Source of the DNA: Candidatus Vicinibacter proximus
GTDB lineage: Bacteria; Bacteroidota; Bacteroidia; Chitinophagales; Saprospiraceae
NCBI GenBank assembly: GCA_016713905.1
Contig: JADJOE010000003.1
Coordinates: 620,001-684,000, forward strand
Length of the DNA: 64,000 nucleotides
Reading direction: 5' to 3'
The notes beneath the pieces were generated by a model. The model was given only the letters and a program-made list of their open reading frames with translations. It ran no database searches and was not told the DNA's origin. Positions 18,880 through 28,823 of this stretch are shown piece by piece. Every line of letters starts with the position of its first letter. Position 1 is the first letter of the stretch. Both the position numbers and the translations under genes were made by a program.

Positions 18880-21800
18880 TTATTTTTCTTTGATCAGAAT
18901 CGCATTTGAATTTTCGATTTTCATCAAATAAATACCTGCAGGAAAATTTGTTAAATCCAATTCTTTAATCCTGTTATTTTGCCAATTGGTGTTTAAGAGA
19001 ATTTTACCTTCTGCATTGATCAGCAAAAGTCTTGCATCCGGTGAGTCTGCATGGTATTGCACACTGCAACTTGCACTTCCTGGATTTGGAAACAGTATAA
19101 TTTCTTTTCCAGACTTTTGTTCATTTTGCGTGGAGGTTAAATCAATGGCGGGAATTTGAATGAGATATTGTCCATTGAAATTATTACCTCCAGGAAAAAA
19201 TATTTTTGATCCCTCTTTCACTGCAGAGCTTGCCGGAACCTCTGTCGACCATACGCTTAAATGTTCGTTGGAAGCTTGTCTTTTGAGAAATTTAAAGGAA
19301 GCAGGATCATTCACTTCCTTGGAGCCAAAACGGGTAATTTCACTAAATCCTATACTGTCAAATTTACTGATAGAGATGGATCCCCAGGTTCGGATGATAA
19401 AATAATGATCTGCAAATTTTTCCGTTCCTGTCGAAGGCATAGAATCAGGTCTTTGAAACAAACGATAGGAGGCCACCTCATGCTGTCCAGAAGGCCTGTC
19501 CTGTAGAAAAATTTCTACGCCTGTTTGTTCGAATGTATTTTTTCCCTTGTCCAGATTCAGAATTTTTTCACTTAATCCGGTGGAGATGGGTGCAGTGGAA
19601 GTTTGTAATTTTCCATTTCCATTCAGGGCATGAGCGACGTTGACTTTATCATAAAATATTTGTTCGCCGGGTTCATTAAACTGGTAATAAGCAACTAAAC
19701 CTGCTTCGGGTTTGGTCGAGATAAGATGCATGTTTAATCTAATTTCTTCTTCACTCAACGATCTGTTGAATAATTTTAGCTCATCCATCTGGCCATCAAA
19801 ATCTCCGCATTGTCCTGGAACTCCCTGACCAATCGTCCAGGGGGTTTTACTGAGGTCGAATCCTGAGAAATCACCTTTTCGGGTCCAGCTCAAACCATCT
19901 CTGTAAAGCCTTACAGAATCGGGATAAACCACCATCGCGACGTGGATCCATTTTGTAGTATCCAGATTAAAGGCAGAGGTAAGTTGATAGGGTTGCCCTT
20001 TCCAGAAAAAAGTAAGATTTGTAGTCGGTCTGTAACCCTGGAAGGCGAAACCAAAACCAAATCCAATGTTGCTGTCCCAATTAGAAATAATCTGGGTAAA
20101 GCAATCCTGAGGTTTGTTGATTTTTATCCAGGCCATGCAGCTGAAACCTTTTGCATCTGCCATTGCAGGAATTGCGGAAATGCTGGCGTAATCATTTCTA
20201 AAAGAAAGATCAAGCATTTTACCGGGAATGGTGTCTCTTGCACAAGTACTGGTCTTGATTTCAACCATATCCATTACTGTCTTCGAGTGACTCCCTTTAT
20301 TGTTTTTGACGGTTAATTTTACCGAATATTTTCCTGGTTTTCCAAAAACAACTTTAGTCGATTTACTTGTAGGGTCACTTACGTAAACAGCATTTGGAAA
20401 CTCCCAAAGATATGCTGCTGCAGAATCGATTTTTAGCACGGAATAATCTTCAAAATAAAATGTGTCCCTGTCACAAAATGAAATTTGTTTGTCCACAGAA
20501 GGTTGGGCTACAGGTTGAGATTCCTCAAAGAAATCTATTTCCCAAATGCCCATGCTACTCCCGTTGATTAATTTTCCATCCCGGTAGAAAGGGCGTAGAT
20601 TCCTGGTAAAATGATCTACACTTAAGCCCATTCCATGCTCTTCCCAATCTGTCATTTTTAGGTTACGATAAAATGTTCTACCGCCATCACAGGCAATATA
20701 AACGCCACCATCAGTACCGTTCTGAAAACAAATGTCACTTATTCTAAGATTACCGATTTTAGCAGTAGTTAAATTTAACCATGTCTTACCACCGTCTTTG
20801 GAAACGAAAACTTTGTTGCTGGAGCCACCGGTGCGTAGTGCCTGAAAAATTAATTGATCATCCTGATCGCTTAGGCAAATTGCTTTTACTCTGCGTTCTC
20901 CTCCGGAAGTTCCTGCCGGTGGAGGTAGTTCGGAGAAGCTAATTCCGCCATTTACAGATTTCCAAATTTTACCATCCGGAATACTGTTGCTTCGTTCTGT
21001 AAAATAAATAACCTCCGGATTACTCCTTGAAATTTCTATTGCCTCAACCCAGGAGTCTGCTCTTGGTACAGAGAAAACCGGAACAAAACTAACGGCATTA
21101 TTTATACTTTTCCAAAGCGTGTTTTTTTGTCCAAGGTAAACAGTCTGGTAACACAATGGCGACCAAACCATGTCACTATGTTCCATCGGATAGTAGGATT
21201 CATTTGGATATTTTTCGCAGGGAAGTCCAAACCACTTCCAGTTGGTATCCAATTTTGCAGGCATGGAGTATGCGCCAATATCCGAAAAATAACAATCTCT
21301 GTTTTTTATGGGATTAATATAACCTGTGGGGGATTCCGCTCCACCCATCCGTATAAATTTACCTTCATAATTTTCGTGGTAAAAAGTATTTCCATTATGG
21401 TAACGGCCACCTACAAAAACATTTTCATGCCAACCTGCATCAAATCCCCAAAAATCACTTCCGTTTAATCCAAGATTTAGGGCTTTTGCATTTTTTACTT
21501 CCGTAAAAAAATCAGTAGAGTAGGTGAGCCCACCATCTGTTGCAATCCAACTTTCCGTACCGTTCGAAACGCTGGCTTGAAGATCCGGATGTAAAGCAAA
21601 ACTTCCGCCATATCCACCAATAACTTTAAATGTTGTACCTCCGTCAGTAGATTTAAAAGTGGAACCTGTTCCGGTAATTAGTTCATCTGCTTTGGTTTGT
21701 GATGCCATCAGGGAAAGATCATAAAATCCTTGCCAATTATCCATTGGAAAACTTGGCGAATCATAGCCATCATAAGAACCTTTGGCAGTATTCACCCATG

Positions 21801-22848
21801 TCTCTCCTTCATCATTGCTACGCATTAAATATGGACCTTTATCGCTGGTCAAAACAATGGCATAAATTCTTTTTGGATCTGCAGCTGTCGTGGCCATGCG
21901 GGCTCCACCATCTTTTAGTGTATGCCAACCGGAATTTTTTAAAGTAAAGTTTGATCCATAATTCGTGGACTTGTAGGGATCATAAGAAGATTTAGTCCCA
22001 TTATATCGAAGCGCATAGATGATATTGTTCTTACTTGGATGCGTTTTTATTTCACAGCTGGCTTCAGGAAAAATCTGCTTCCAGTCTTGACCTGAATTTT
22101 CGCTTCGATACAAACCTTTGCTGGTTGCAGCAAGAATGACATTTGGTCTGGAAGTGGGTATTTCTAAGTCGTAAACCCATAAATCTGCTACAGTTAAAAC
22201 GGTTGTCCAATTTATACCTCCATCTGTAGATCTTCTGATCAGCCCCGAATTGCCAATATAAATTGTATCGGTACTTTGAGGGTGAACGGCTATGGCTTCT
22301 GAGCCCAACTGGTATTGGATGCCAATCTGCCGCCAGCTTATTCCTTTGTCCAGACTTCTGAAAAGTCCTCCAGTCTCCGTTGCACAAACCAAAAACTCTG
22401 GATGTGCTTTGCAAAGATCAATGGCATAAACGTTGGTCTGCCATGGACAGGTTTCCTGATTTTTCTCCAGCCAATATGTTTGCATGTTGTAGGGTTTCCA
22501 AGGTGTCAGGGAGGATCTGAATGATTGGTTTGCCACATGATTTCGGGCGTTTTCACGGTCAAGATTCTGACGGGATTCCATTTTTCCATCTGCTGACATG
22601 AACATTCTGTTAGTCATGATCAGCCTCTTGTAATATCTGGTGTAATTATTTTTTTCAAAAGGGTGGGTGTCATAAAATTTTTTGTAGGCTTCTTCCAAAG
22701 CAATAAAATTTATTGGCGTTGCGTACATCAACTTGGCCCACTCCGGCATTTTGTCAGTTATGTGGGGAATATTTAAATTTCCTTCCACTTGACAAAAAAC
22801 ATTTGTATTTATTAAAATAAATGCAAGAAAGAAGATCAGTTTTTTCAT
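18880..22848 (-). CDS. Large secreted BNR/sortilin-propeller, PKD and LamG protein with T9SS sorting domain
   Basis: A 1322-aa exported protein with a signal peptide (MKKLIFFLAFILINTNVFCQ). Residues about 130-770 hold BNR/sortilin-type beta-propeller repeats with Asp-box signatures such as SLDKGISW, STDGGINW, SENSGQDW, STDGGTTF and SKDGGKTW. A PKD domain follows (about 800-880, KPGKYSVKLTVKN), then a LamG/concanavalin-like sandwich (about 890-1060, ending ELKLFNRSLSEEEIRLNM). A linker and a type A T9SS sorting domain (LFPNPGSASCSVQ through FPAGIYLMKI) end the protein. It is likely a surface adhesin or binding protein; no hydrolase residues were identified. It is transcribed on its own, ahead of dnaG on the same strand in gene order. 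Confidence 0.82.
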   Translation of the reverse strand: MKKLIFFLAFILINTNVFCQVEGNLNIPHITDKMPEWAKLMYATPINFIALEEAYKKFYDTHPFEKNNYTRYYKRLIMTNRMFMSADGKMESRQNLDRENARNHVANQSFRSSLTPWKPYNMQTYWLEKNQETCPWQTNVYAIDLCKAHPEFLVCATETGGLFRSLDKGISWRQIGIQYQLGSEAIAVHPQSTDTIYIGNSGLIRRSTDGGINWTTVLTVADLWVYDLEIPTSRPNVILAATSKGLYRSENSGQDWKQIFPEASCEIKTHPSKNNIIYALRYNGTKSSYDPYKSTNYGSNFTLKNSGWHTLKDGGARMATTAADPKRIYAIVLTSDKGPYLMRSNDEGETWVNTAKGSYDGYDSPSFPMDNWQGFYDLSLMASQTKADELITGTGSTFKSTDGGTTFKVIGGYGGSFALHPDLQASVSNGTESWIATDGGLTYSTDFFTEVKNAKALNLGLNGSDFWGFDAGWHENVFVGGRYHNGNTFYHENYEGKFIRMGGAESPTGYINPIKNRDCYFSDIGAYSMPAKLDTNWKWFGLPCEKYPNESYYPMEHSDMVWSPLCYQTVYLGQKNTLWKSINNAVSFVPVFSVPRADSWVEAIEISRSNPEVIYFTERSNSIPDGKIWKSVNGGISFSELPPPAGTSGGERRVKAICLSDQDDQLIFQALRTGGSSNKVFVSKDGGKTWLNLTTAKIGNLRISDICFQNGTDGGVYIACDGGRTFYRNLKMTDWEEHGMGLSVDHFTRNLRPFYRDGKLINGSSMGIWEIDFFEESQPVAQPSVDKQISFCDRDTFYFEDYSVLKIDSAAAYLWEFPNAVYVSDPTSKSTKVVFGKPGKYSVKLTVKNNKGSHSKTVMDMVEIKTSTCARDTIPGKMLDLSFRNDYASISAIPAMADAKGFSCMAWIKINKPQDCFTQIISNWDSNIGFGFGFAFQGYRPTTNLTFFWKGQPYQLTSAFNLDTTKWIHVAMVVYPDSVRLYRDGLSWTRKGDFSGFDLSKTPWTIGQGVPGQCGDFDGQMDELKLFNRSLSEEEIRLNMHLISTKPEAGLVAYYQFNEPGEQIFYDKVNVAHALNGNGKLQTSTAPISTGLSEKILNLDKGKNTFEQTGVEIFLQDRPSGQHEVASYRLFQRPDSMPSTGTEKFADHYFIIRTWGSISISKFDSIGFSEITRFGSKEVNDPASFKFLKRQASNEHLSVWSTEVPASSAVKEGSKIFFPGGNNFNGQYLIQIPAIDLTSTQNEQKSGKEIILFPNPGSASCSVQYHADSPDARLLLINAEGKILLNTNWQNNRIKELDLTNFPAGIYLMKIENSNAILIKEK

Positions 22849-22892
22849 TTGATATTTATTAAAATTATTTGGAGTTATGGAAATGGTTTTTT

Positions 22893-24833
22893 CTATTTAA
22901 ATCCTCCCCATACTTCTTCGTATAAATTGTTTTTTATTTTTTTTAATTCTTCCCTGGCTTTAACCAATTCTATTTGCTCCTCAAAGCTTGGTGCGGCTTT
23001 TATTTGTTGGTCAATATCCAAAATAACTTTGTGGAATTTACGGTATTTAATGTGTTTGATTATTTTTTCAACATCATCCGCAGAATATTCCATGTCACTT
23101 TGATTGCCGAGTAAATAAATACCATATTTGTCCGCCCAGTTGTTGCTGTAGACGTAAGGCGAACTGGTTAGCTCGATAGCCATGTGACTGATGTTTTTAT
23201 CCGGGTGATGCAGAAAATAATTTAAATTGACAGCTTCCCCTTGTTTTAATAGAGACTCCACTTGTTGTAAGACTTCTGCATACAATTTATTGTCGAAATA
23301 GTCTATGACATCATTGAGATTGCCTACTAAAAATTGAGCAGTGGTAATGTTTTCCTGTCTCCACTTCTTGTCTCCTTCCAGCATTAATATTTTAAGAATT
23401 TCTCTTTCTTGAAATTCATCTCCCTTATGTAAGTAAGGTTCGTTTTGTTTTTTAAAACTAATGATTTCTTCCTGCTCTTTGATGATTTGTTCATCGTGGT
23501 CAAGTGCTTTTCTTTGTGCAGAAAAAGATTTGTTTTTAATGTCTTCCTTGATGAGTTTATTGGCGCTGCTGATCAAAGTGGATTCATCAATATTTAAAAA
23601 GTGTGCTGCGTTTTGTAAATAAACTGATCTCTTAACAGGGTCATCTATTTTTGCAATGGTACCGACAATGTCGTTTATCACATTTGCGCGTTGAATAGGA
23701 TCATTTTGGGTTTCCTTCTTGAGGAGGTTGATTTTAAAAAGTATAAAATCCTTGACTTCTTCCTGTAAAAATTTTTGAAATCCCTCATAACCTACTTTCC
23801 GGATAAAACTATCAGGATCATCTCTGTCCGGAATCAAGCCAATATAGACATTGAGCCCTTCTTTGAGAATCATGTCTATTCCCCTCATCGCAGCTTTGAT
23901 GCCTGCATCATCTCCATCATAAAGGATGATGACGTTTTCACAATGTCTTTTGATGAGTTGTACCTGATCTTCGGTTAATGAAGTTCCAGAAGAGGCCACA
24001 ACATTTTCTATTCCGGACTGAACCAGTGACATCACATCCGTATAGCCTTCCACCAGAATACACGAACCTAATTTTCGAATGGCCGTTTTAGCCAGATGCA
24101 ATCCATAAAGTGTTTTGCTTTTTTTGTAAACTTCAGTCTCCGGAGAGTTTATATATTTTGCAACTTTAGCCTCTTTGTCCAGAACCCGACCTGCAAATCC
24201 TATCACTTTTCCACCCTGGTTGTGAATAGGAAAAATGATTCGGTTTCGAAAAAAATCGTTCCCGGTAGAGGATGTTAATCCAAGTTTTTTGAGGAGGTCA
24301 ACAGAATAACCTTTTTTTATAGATTCCGTGGTAAAGGCCTGATATTCATCCTGAGCAAATCCGATGTCAAATTTTCTTAAGGTGGTTTCCAAAAAGCCCC
24401 TTTCTTTAAAATATCCCAGGCCGATGCTTCTACCCAGATCCGATTCCCACAATTGGGCAGAATAATATTCTAGTGCCCATTGGTTCACAATGTTCAGACT
24501 TTGGACTTCCAGCGCTTCATCAATGCTTTCCTGAGTTTGTGCTGTTTCTTCCAGTTCTATCCTGTATTTTTTTGCGAGATGTCTGATGGCTTCAGGAAAA
24601 GTGTATTGTTCTATTTCCATGATGAAATCCACCGGACTTCCAGCTTTACCACACCCAAAACATTTGTAAATGTTTTTTGAAGGGGATACAGAAAAGGAAG
24701 GGGTTTTTTCTTTGTGAAATGGACATAAACCAGTGAGGTTGGAACCTCTTGTTTTCAGATCTACATAATCCCTGACAACCTCTTCTACCCGGGAGGTTTC
24801 AACTACTTTTTGTATGGAACTACGCGCAATCAT
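22893..24833 (-). CDS. dnaG: DNA primase
   Basis: A 646-aa primase that makes RNA primers at the replication fork. The N-terminal CHC2 zinc-binding domain has C37-H40-C58-C61 (CPFH and CFGC). The catalytic core follows with IIFPIHNQGGKVIGFAGR (about 190-210). The TOPRIM domain has ILVEGYTDVMSL and ILYDGDDAGIKAAMRG (about 255-325). The C-terminal third is the helicase-binding region. The start MIARSSIQKV fits the conserved start of the family. It is 30 bp downstream of dapB on the same strand. Confidence 0.95.
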   Translation of the reverse strand: MIARSSIQKVVETSRVEEVVRDYVDLKTRGSNLTGLCPFHKEKTPSFSVSPSKNIYKCFGCGKAGSPVDFIMEIEQYTFPEAIRHLAKKYRIELEETAQTQESIDEALEVQSLNIVNQWALEYYSAQLWESDLGRSIGLGYFKERGFLETTLRKFDIGFAQDEYQAFTTESIKKGYSVDLLKKLGLTSSTGNDFFRNRIIFPIHNQGGKVIGFAGRVLDKEAKVAKYINSPETEVYKKSKTLYGLHLAKTAIRKLGSCILVEGYTDVMSLVQSGIENVVASSGTSLTEDQVQLIKRHCENVIILYDGDDAGIKAAMRGIDMILKEGLNVYIGLIPDRDDPDSFIRKVGYEGFQKFLQEEVKDFILFKINLLKKETQNDPIQRANVINDIVGTIAKIDDPVKRSVYLQNAAHFLNIDESTLISSANKLIKEDIKNKSFSAQRKALDHDEQIIKEQEEIISFKKQNEPYLHKGDEFQEREILKILMLEGDKKWRQENITTAQFLVGNLNDVIDYFDNKLYAEVLQQVESLLKQGEAVNLNYFLHHPDKNISHMAIELTSSPYVYSNNWADKYGIYLLGNQSDMEYSADDVEKIIKHIKYRKFHKVILDIDQQIKAAPSFEEQIELVKAREELKKIKNNLYEEVWGGFK

Positions 24834-24863
24834 CTAAGTCCTGGGATTAATAAAATGCCATGA

Positions 24864-25580
24864 TTAAAATCCCAAAGCCTGAGACATGGTATAAAGTCCT
24901 TTTTTGCCTTTTAACCACTCTGCAGCAAAAACGGCACCTTTTGCAAAGCCTTCTCTGGTAAAGGCTTCGTGGCTGATTTCTAATTGGTCAATTGGACTTT
25001 TAAAGCGCACTTTGTGATAACCTACAACGGACTCTTCCCGCTTCGCCAAGACACTCAGTTGATCTGCGTTGGGCTCTTGGGGATCTAATATCCAGGATTT
25101 GTAAATTGGGTGTTTGTCCATGATATCATTAATGAGACTCACGGCAGTACCACTTGGTTTATCCTTTTTATGAATATGGTGAATCTCCTCAACCTGTATC
25201 TGGTATTCCGGTAGTCGGGACATAATTTTGGCCATCAGTCGGTTGACTTCAAATAAAACATTCACTCCAATACTGAAGTTTGATGCCCAAAGCATAGTTC
25301 CATCCGTTTCTTGAAGAATATGGATCAAATCATCCCATTGTGCAAGCCAGCCAGTAGTGCCGCTAACCACAGGAACCTGGTGTTCAAAGCAAGAAAGCAG
25401 GTTGTCAAAGGCAGATTCTGGGTCAGTAAATTCAATGGCAACATCAGACTGACTGAGAAAGTCTGCCAATTGGCTGGAATTGCTCCGCGTCACGATTCCA
25501 CTCAATTCGTGCCCTCTTTCGACTAAAATAGGTTCAATTGCCTTGCCCATTTTACCATAACCTATCAAACATACTTTCAT
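24864..25580 (-). CDS. dapB: 4-hydroxy-tetrahydrodipicolinate reductase
   Basis: A 238-aa enzyme of lysine and diaminopimelate synthesis that reduces hydroxy-tetrahydrodipicolinate with NAD(P)H. The N-terminal Rossmann motif is CLIGYGKMGKAIE (residues 4-16). The catalytic block VEEIHHIHKKDKPSGTAVSL (about 140-160) carries the His pair, the Lys and the substrate loop. At 238 residues it is shorter than the E. coli enzyme (273), as usual in Bacteroidota. It is divergent from accD, and the 133-bp gap holds promoters for both. Confidence 0.93.
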   Translation of the reverse strand: MKVCLIGYGKMGKAIEPILVERGHELSGIVTRSNSSQLADFLSQSDVAIEFTDPESAFDNLLSCFEHQVPVVSGTTGWLAQWDDLIHILQETDGTMLWASNFSIGVNVLFEVNRLMAKIMSRLPEYQIQVEEIHHIHKKDKPSGTAVSLINDIMDKHPIYKSWILDPQEPNADQLSVLAKREESVVGYHKVRFKSPIDQLEISHEAFTREGFAKGAVFAAEWLKGKKGLYTMSQALGF

Positions 25581-25659
25581 AAGAAATTGTTAATCAAGCG
25601 AATGTGTATTAAGATTGTTGCCCACAAAAATAGTTATATTAGATCATAAATAAAACATA

Positions 25660-25667
25660 TAAATTTG
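25660..25667 (+). promoter_or_regulatory. Candidate -7 box for accD
   Basis: TAAATTTG fits the Bacteroidota TAnnTTTG consensus and lies 47 bp upstream of the accD ATG in the dapB/accD divergent gap. The -33 element is not clear. Confidence 0.35.
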
Positions 25668-25713
25668 CGCCAATCCTTATGAACATTATCATTCTTAACT
25701 AAATGATTGTGAT

Positions 25714-26565
25714 ATGGGATGGTTTACCCGCCTCAAAGAGGGGATTTCAACAGCGACAAAATCAAAAAAGGAAGCACCGGATGGACTTTGGTTCAAATGT
25801 CCGGACTGTAGTGCTACTTCAACCAACATGAAGTTGAAGGAGAATTTCTATAAATGCCCGTCCTGTAATTACCATACCAGGATCAGTTCAGATCAATATT
25901 TTGATATACTTTTTGATGGTAAATATGAAACGCTTTTCGATGATTTGCGATCTTATGATTTCCTTGAGTTTACTGACCTTCAGCCTTATGCCAAGAGATT
26001 GGACGAAGCCATGAAATCTTCCTCTAAGGATGATTCGATAACCGTAGCCATTGGCCGCATCAACAAAAAGCCATTGGTGGTAGCTGCAATGGACTTTAGT
26101 TTTATCGGCGGTTCTATGGGAAGTGTCATGGGAGAGAAAATCAGCAGGGCCATCGATGTAGCACTCGAAGACAGAGCAGCATTGATGGTCATTTCAAAGT
26201 CAGGCGGTGCCCGCATGATGGAATCTGCTTTTTCCCTGATGCAAATGGCCAAAACCTCAGCCAAATTAACCTTAATGGCTAAAAATGGCTTGCCATACTT
26301 TTCTTTTCTTACTGATCCCACAACAGGTGGGGTTACCGCTTCCTTTGCGATGTTGGGAGACATTAACTTTTCTGAGCCCAAGGCGCTTATTGGATTTGCA
26401 GGGCCAAGGGTAGTGAAGGAAACCATCAAGCGTGATTTGCCGGAAGGATTTCAGAGGTCTGAGTTTTTGTTCGACAATGGTTTTTTAGATTTTATTGTCG
26501 ATAGACAGGATCTGAAAGAAACCCTTGGCAATCTCCTGGACATGTTTGATTTGGGGGAAGCGTAA
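25714..26565 (+). CDS. accD: Acetyl-CoA carboxylase carboxyltransferase subunit beta
   Basis: A 283-aa subunit that, with AccA, transfers the carboxyl group from biotin to acetyl-CoA, the first step of fatty acid synthesis. The N-terminal zinc ribbon has C29-C32-C48-C51 (CPDC, CPSC). The crotonase-fold body shows MDFSFIGGSMGSVMGEKI, ISKSGGARMMES and TDPTTGGVTASFA, followed by IGFAGPRVVKETI. The length matches the family. accA is not in the window. The gene stands alone on the plus strand. Confidence 0.95.
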   Translation: MGWFTRLKEGISTATKSKKEAPDGLWFKCPDCSATSTNMKLKENFYKCPSCNYHTRISSDQYFDILFDGKYETLFDDLRSYDFLEFTDLQPYAKRLDEAMKSSSKDDSITVAIGRINKKPLVVAAMDFSFIGGSMGSVMGEKISRAIDVALEDRAALMVISKSGGARMMESAFSLMQMAKTSAKLTLMAKNGLPYFSFLTDPTTGGVTASFAMLGDINFSEPKALIGFAGPRVVKETIKRDLPEGFQRSEFLFDNGFLDFIVDRQDLKETLGNLLDMFDLGEA

Positions 26566-26591
26566 ACTCATCAATGAATAAAGACCAATTT

Positions 26592-26614
26592 TTAAATTGT
26601 GTACCACAATTTAA
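26592..26614. terminator. AT-rich hairpin between convergent genes, possible bidirectional terminator
   Basis: TTAAATTGTG, loop TAC, CACAATTTAA forms a perfect 10-bp stem between the 3' ends of accD and the DinB-like gene. It is AT-rich and lacks a long T run, so function is uncertain. Confidence 0.35.
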
Positions 26615-26675
26615 TTCTGCAATTTATCGTCAGCAGAGTATTCCTATAAAATTTTCGACAATACCCATCGATTTT

Positions 26676-27266
26676 TTAGCCATTTTTTTCTTCAGCATCC
26701 TTGTTGGAAGTGGTAGAAGTGAAATGACGAACTCCTTTTTCTACTGAAAATTTATCTGTATTGAAAACGGCTGATTTATTGATGGGAATAGACAAACTTA
26801 CCCATTCATTTGGTTTTAACATTTTTGCAATAAATACAATTTGTCCGACATGATATGAATAATGTGCCAATTGTCTGTTCAGCGCATCCATGATACTGTG
26901 TCCTTCATTTCGGATATAAATAATTTCTTGTAAATCTTCTTCGTAAATGGAATCCAATGCATGTTCAAAGCATATCCACCCAGCTTCCCATCTTTGCATA
27001 AGCTGATCCTTGTCCTGAATGATTGCCATAAATTCTTCATCCCTGTTTCGCCAGGTTTTTTCACCATCGGTCGTTTTGAAATCAGTCCACCTGGATATCA
27101 TGTTGCCTGCCATATGCTGGACAATGATGGCGATGCTGTTTGATTCATCGGAAGGCCTGAGGAAGATTTGTTCCGGTTCCACCTGAGCAATGGATTTTTC
27201 GGCTAAAGACCTGTAATATTTAAACAGAGACTTAACGCCGTTGAGATAAGTTGTGTGGAGATTCAT
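26676..27266 (-). CDS. DinB-like (DUF1572) four-helix protein
   Basis: A 196-aa protein of the DinB/DUF1572 superfamily. The frame is open to 27368, but the ATG at 27266 (MNLHTTYLNGVKSLFKYYR) gives the usual family start and is preferred. Metal-site histidines of the fold appear in IVQHMAGN (near residue 57) and in QLAHYSYHVGQIVFIAKML (near 150). Family members bind a metal through three His and are often thiol-dependent transferases; the partner thiol here could be bacillithiol, given bshB1 nearby, but that is inference. Two further DinB-like genes occur at 62666-63748. Confidence 0.75.
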   Translation of the reverse strand: MNLHTTYLNGVKSLFKYYRSLAEKSIAQVEPEQIFLRPSDESNSIAIIVQHMAGNMISRWTDFKTTDGEKTWRNRDEEFMAIIQDKDQLMQRWEAGWICFEHALDSIYEEDLQEIIYIRNEGHSIMDALNRQLAHYSYHVGQIVFIAKMLKPNEWVSLSIPINKSAVFNTDKFSVEKGVRHFTSTTSNKDAEEKNG

Positions 27267-27382
27267 GCGGCTGCTTTTATTAATCAACATTATGGAATGA
27301 CTTAAGTTTAGTGTGGAATTGGTTGAATTACCTAAAAAGGAATTACCTTGCAAGGATAAATTTTGCAAAATAAAAAAGCCTT

Positions 27383-28816
27383 ATGATTACCCGTTTTTTA
27401 CTTTTGATGATTGCCTTCACTTGCGTAGCTGACAGGGCATTTACCCAGCAATACACATTTAATTTTGAAGATTGGCAAAAGTATGACTTGTATGAAGAGC
27501 CGGCTGTTTATGAGACGGCTAATTTTCAATCCTATTTTTCCACATTTTCTCCAAATGTAACCAAAATAAAAGGCCCGGTTGGAAACGCTATCCGTCTGGA
27601 GAACAAAAGGGCCATGTTTGATACCACCATTATTCCGGGTTTGATTTATTTAGGGGATTTGGTAAATCTTCCCAATGGAGGATTTCCGTTTACAAAAGTT
27701 CCGGACAGTTTGGGAGGGCTGATTCGCTATAACATGGTGGCTAATGATACAGGATTTCTGGTTTTGATTTTTAAAAGAACGGGCATTCCGGTTTCTTTCA
27801 ATGTTTTTCCTATAGTGGGTCAACAAAATCAATTTACCCGATTTTCACTGCCTCTGATTCCATCAGGAATTGCACCGGATACTGTATTTTTTCTTTTGGC
27901 CTCCGGCAATTTGGACAATCCCAAAGAAGGATCATTTATCGAATTGGAAGAACTTACTTTTCCAAATACTTTAAGCCAGATGCCAAATCATGATTTCGAA
28001 AAATGGGAGGACGTTTCTTTTGAAGAACCTGAACAATGGGCCAGCACAAATTTGATTTCTGCTTTGCTGAGACTGCCTCAAACCGTGGTAAAGAGTACCG
28101 ATGCCAATGAAGGGAATTACAGTCTACAATTGGAACATAGGCAAATCAATAAATTGGGCATCAATCTTTCTGCTGGTTTTTGCACCATAGGGGAAACAGG
28201 TTCAGGCCAAGCCACCGCATTACCATTTAAAGCCACAAAACTTAAAGTTTCTTATTCCTACAAATATGAACCAAAAGGATTGGATACTGCATGGGTAGTG
28301 ATCCGGGCTGTAAGATACAATCCTCAGATCGGAGGTAGAGAACTGGTGCATATTTATGCCGCACCACTGCTGTCTACCCGTTCCTACACCAGCATAGACC
28401 ATACATCACCCGCGTTTATCAAAGAATCTGATTCCATTTATGTGGAAATTTACGCTGGAAATTTTTATCCCGGAATGCCGGCGGACAAAATAGGCAAACC
28501 AAAACCAGGAAGCAAATTATGGATAGATAATTTGGTGGTGCGGCCTACATCAGAAAATTCCATCGACAATACTCAAAACCAAATTACCATCAGCCCACAA
28601 CCCGCTAAGGATTTTATGGAAATTAGGGTGGAAGAACCAATTTTGTCTTACAGAATTTTGGATGCCAGCGGCAAATCCATTGAATTTGTAGGCACTTACT
28701 CCTCGTTTGATTCTACAAACAGAATAAATATTTCCCACCTGGATCCGGGGAGTTATTTTATTCAATGGAAAACAAACTCAGGATATCAAGTAAAATCGTT
28801 TTTAGTAATTAAATAG
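27383..28816 (+). CDS. Secreted protein of unknown function with T9SS sorting domain
   Basis: A 477-aa exported protein. The signal peptide (MITRFLLLMIAFTCVADRAFTQ) is followed by two similar beta-sandwich halves: FNFEDWQKYDLYEEPAVYET near residue 25 and HDFEKWEDVSFEEPEQWAST near 205. These look like carbohydrate-binding-type jelly rolls. The C-terminus (ISPQPAKDFMEIRV through LDPGSYFIQWK) is a type A T9SS sorting domain. I see no catalytic motif. It is 7 bp upstream of the fabH-like gene on the same strand, so the two may share a transcript despite unrelated roles. Confidence 0.75.
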   Translation: MITRFLLLMIAFTCVADRAFTQQYTFNFEDWQKYDLYEEPAVYETANFQSYFSTFSPNVTKIKGPVGNAIRLENKRAMFDTTIIPGLIYLGDLVNLPNGGFPFTKVPDSLGGLIRYNMVANDTGFLVLIFKRTGIPVSFNVFPIVGQQNQFTRFSLPLIPSGIAPDTVFFLLASGNLDNPKEGSFIELEELTFPNTLSQMPNHDFEKWEDVSFEEPEQWASTNLISALLRLPQTVVKSTDANEGNYSLQLEHRQINKLGINLSAGFCTIGETGSGQATALPFKATKLKVSYSYKYEPKGLDTAWVVIRAVRYNPQIGGRELVHIYAAPLLSTRSYTSIDHTSPAFIKESDSIYVEIYAGNFYPGMPADKIGKPKPGSKLWIDNLVVRPTSENSIDNTQNQITISPQPAKDFMEIRVEEPILSYRILDASGKSIEFVGTYSSFDSTNRINISHLDPGSYFIQWKTNSGYQVKSFLVIK

Positions 28817-28823
28817 ACACACC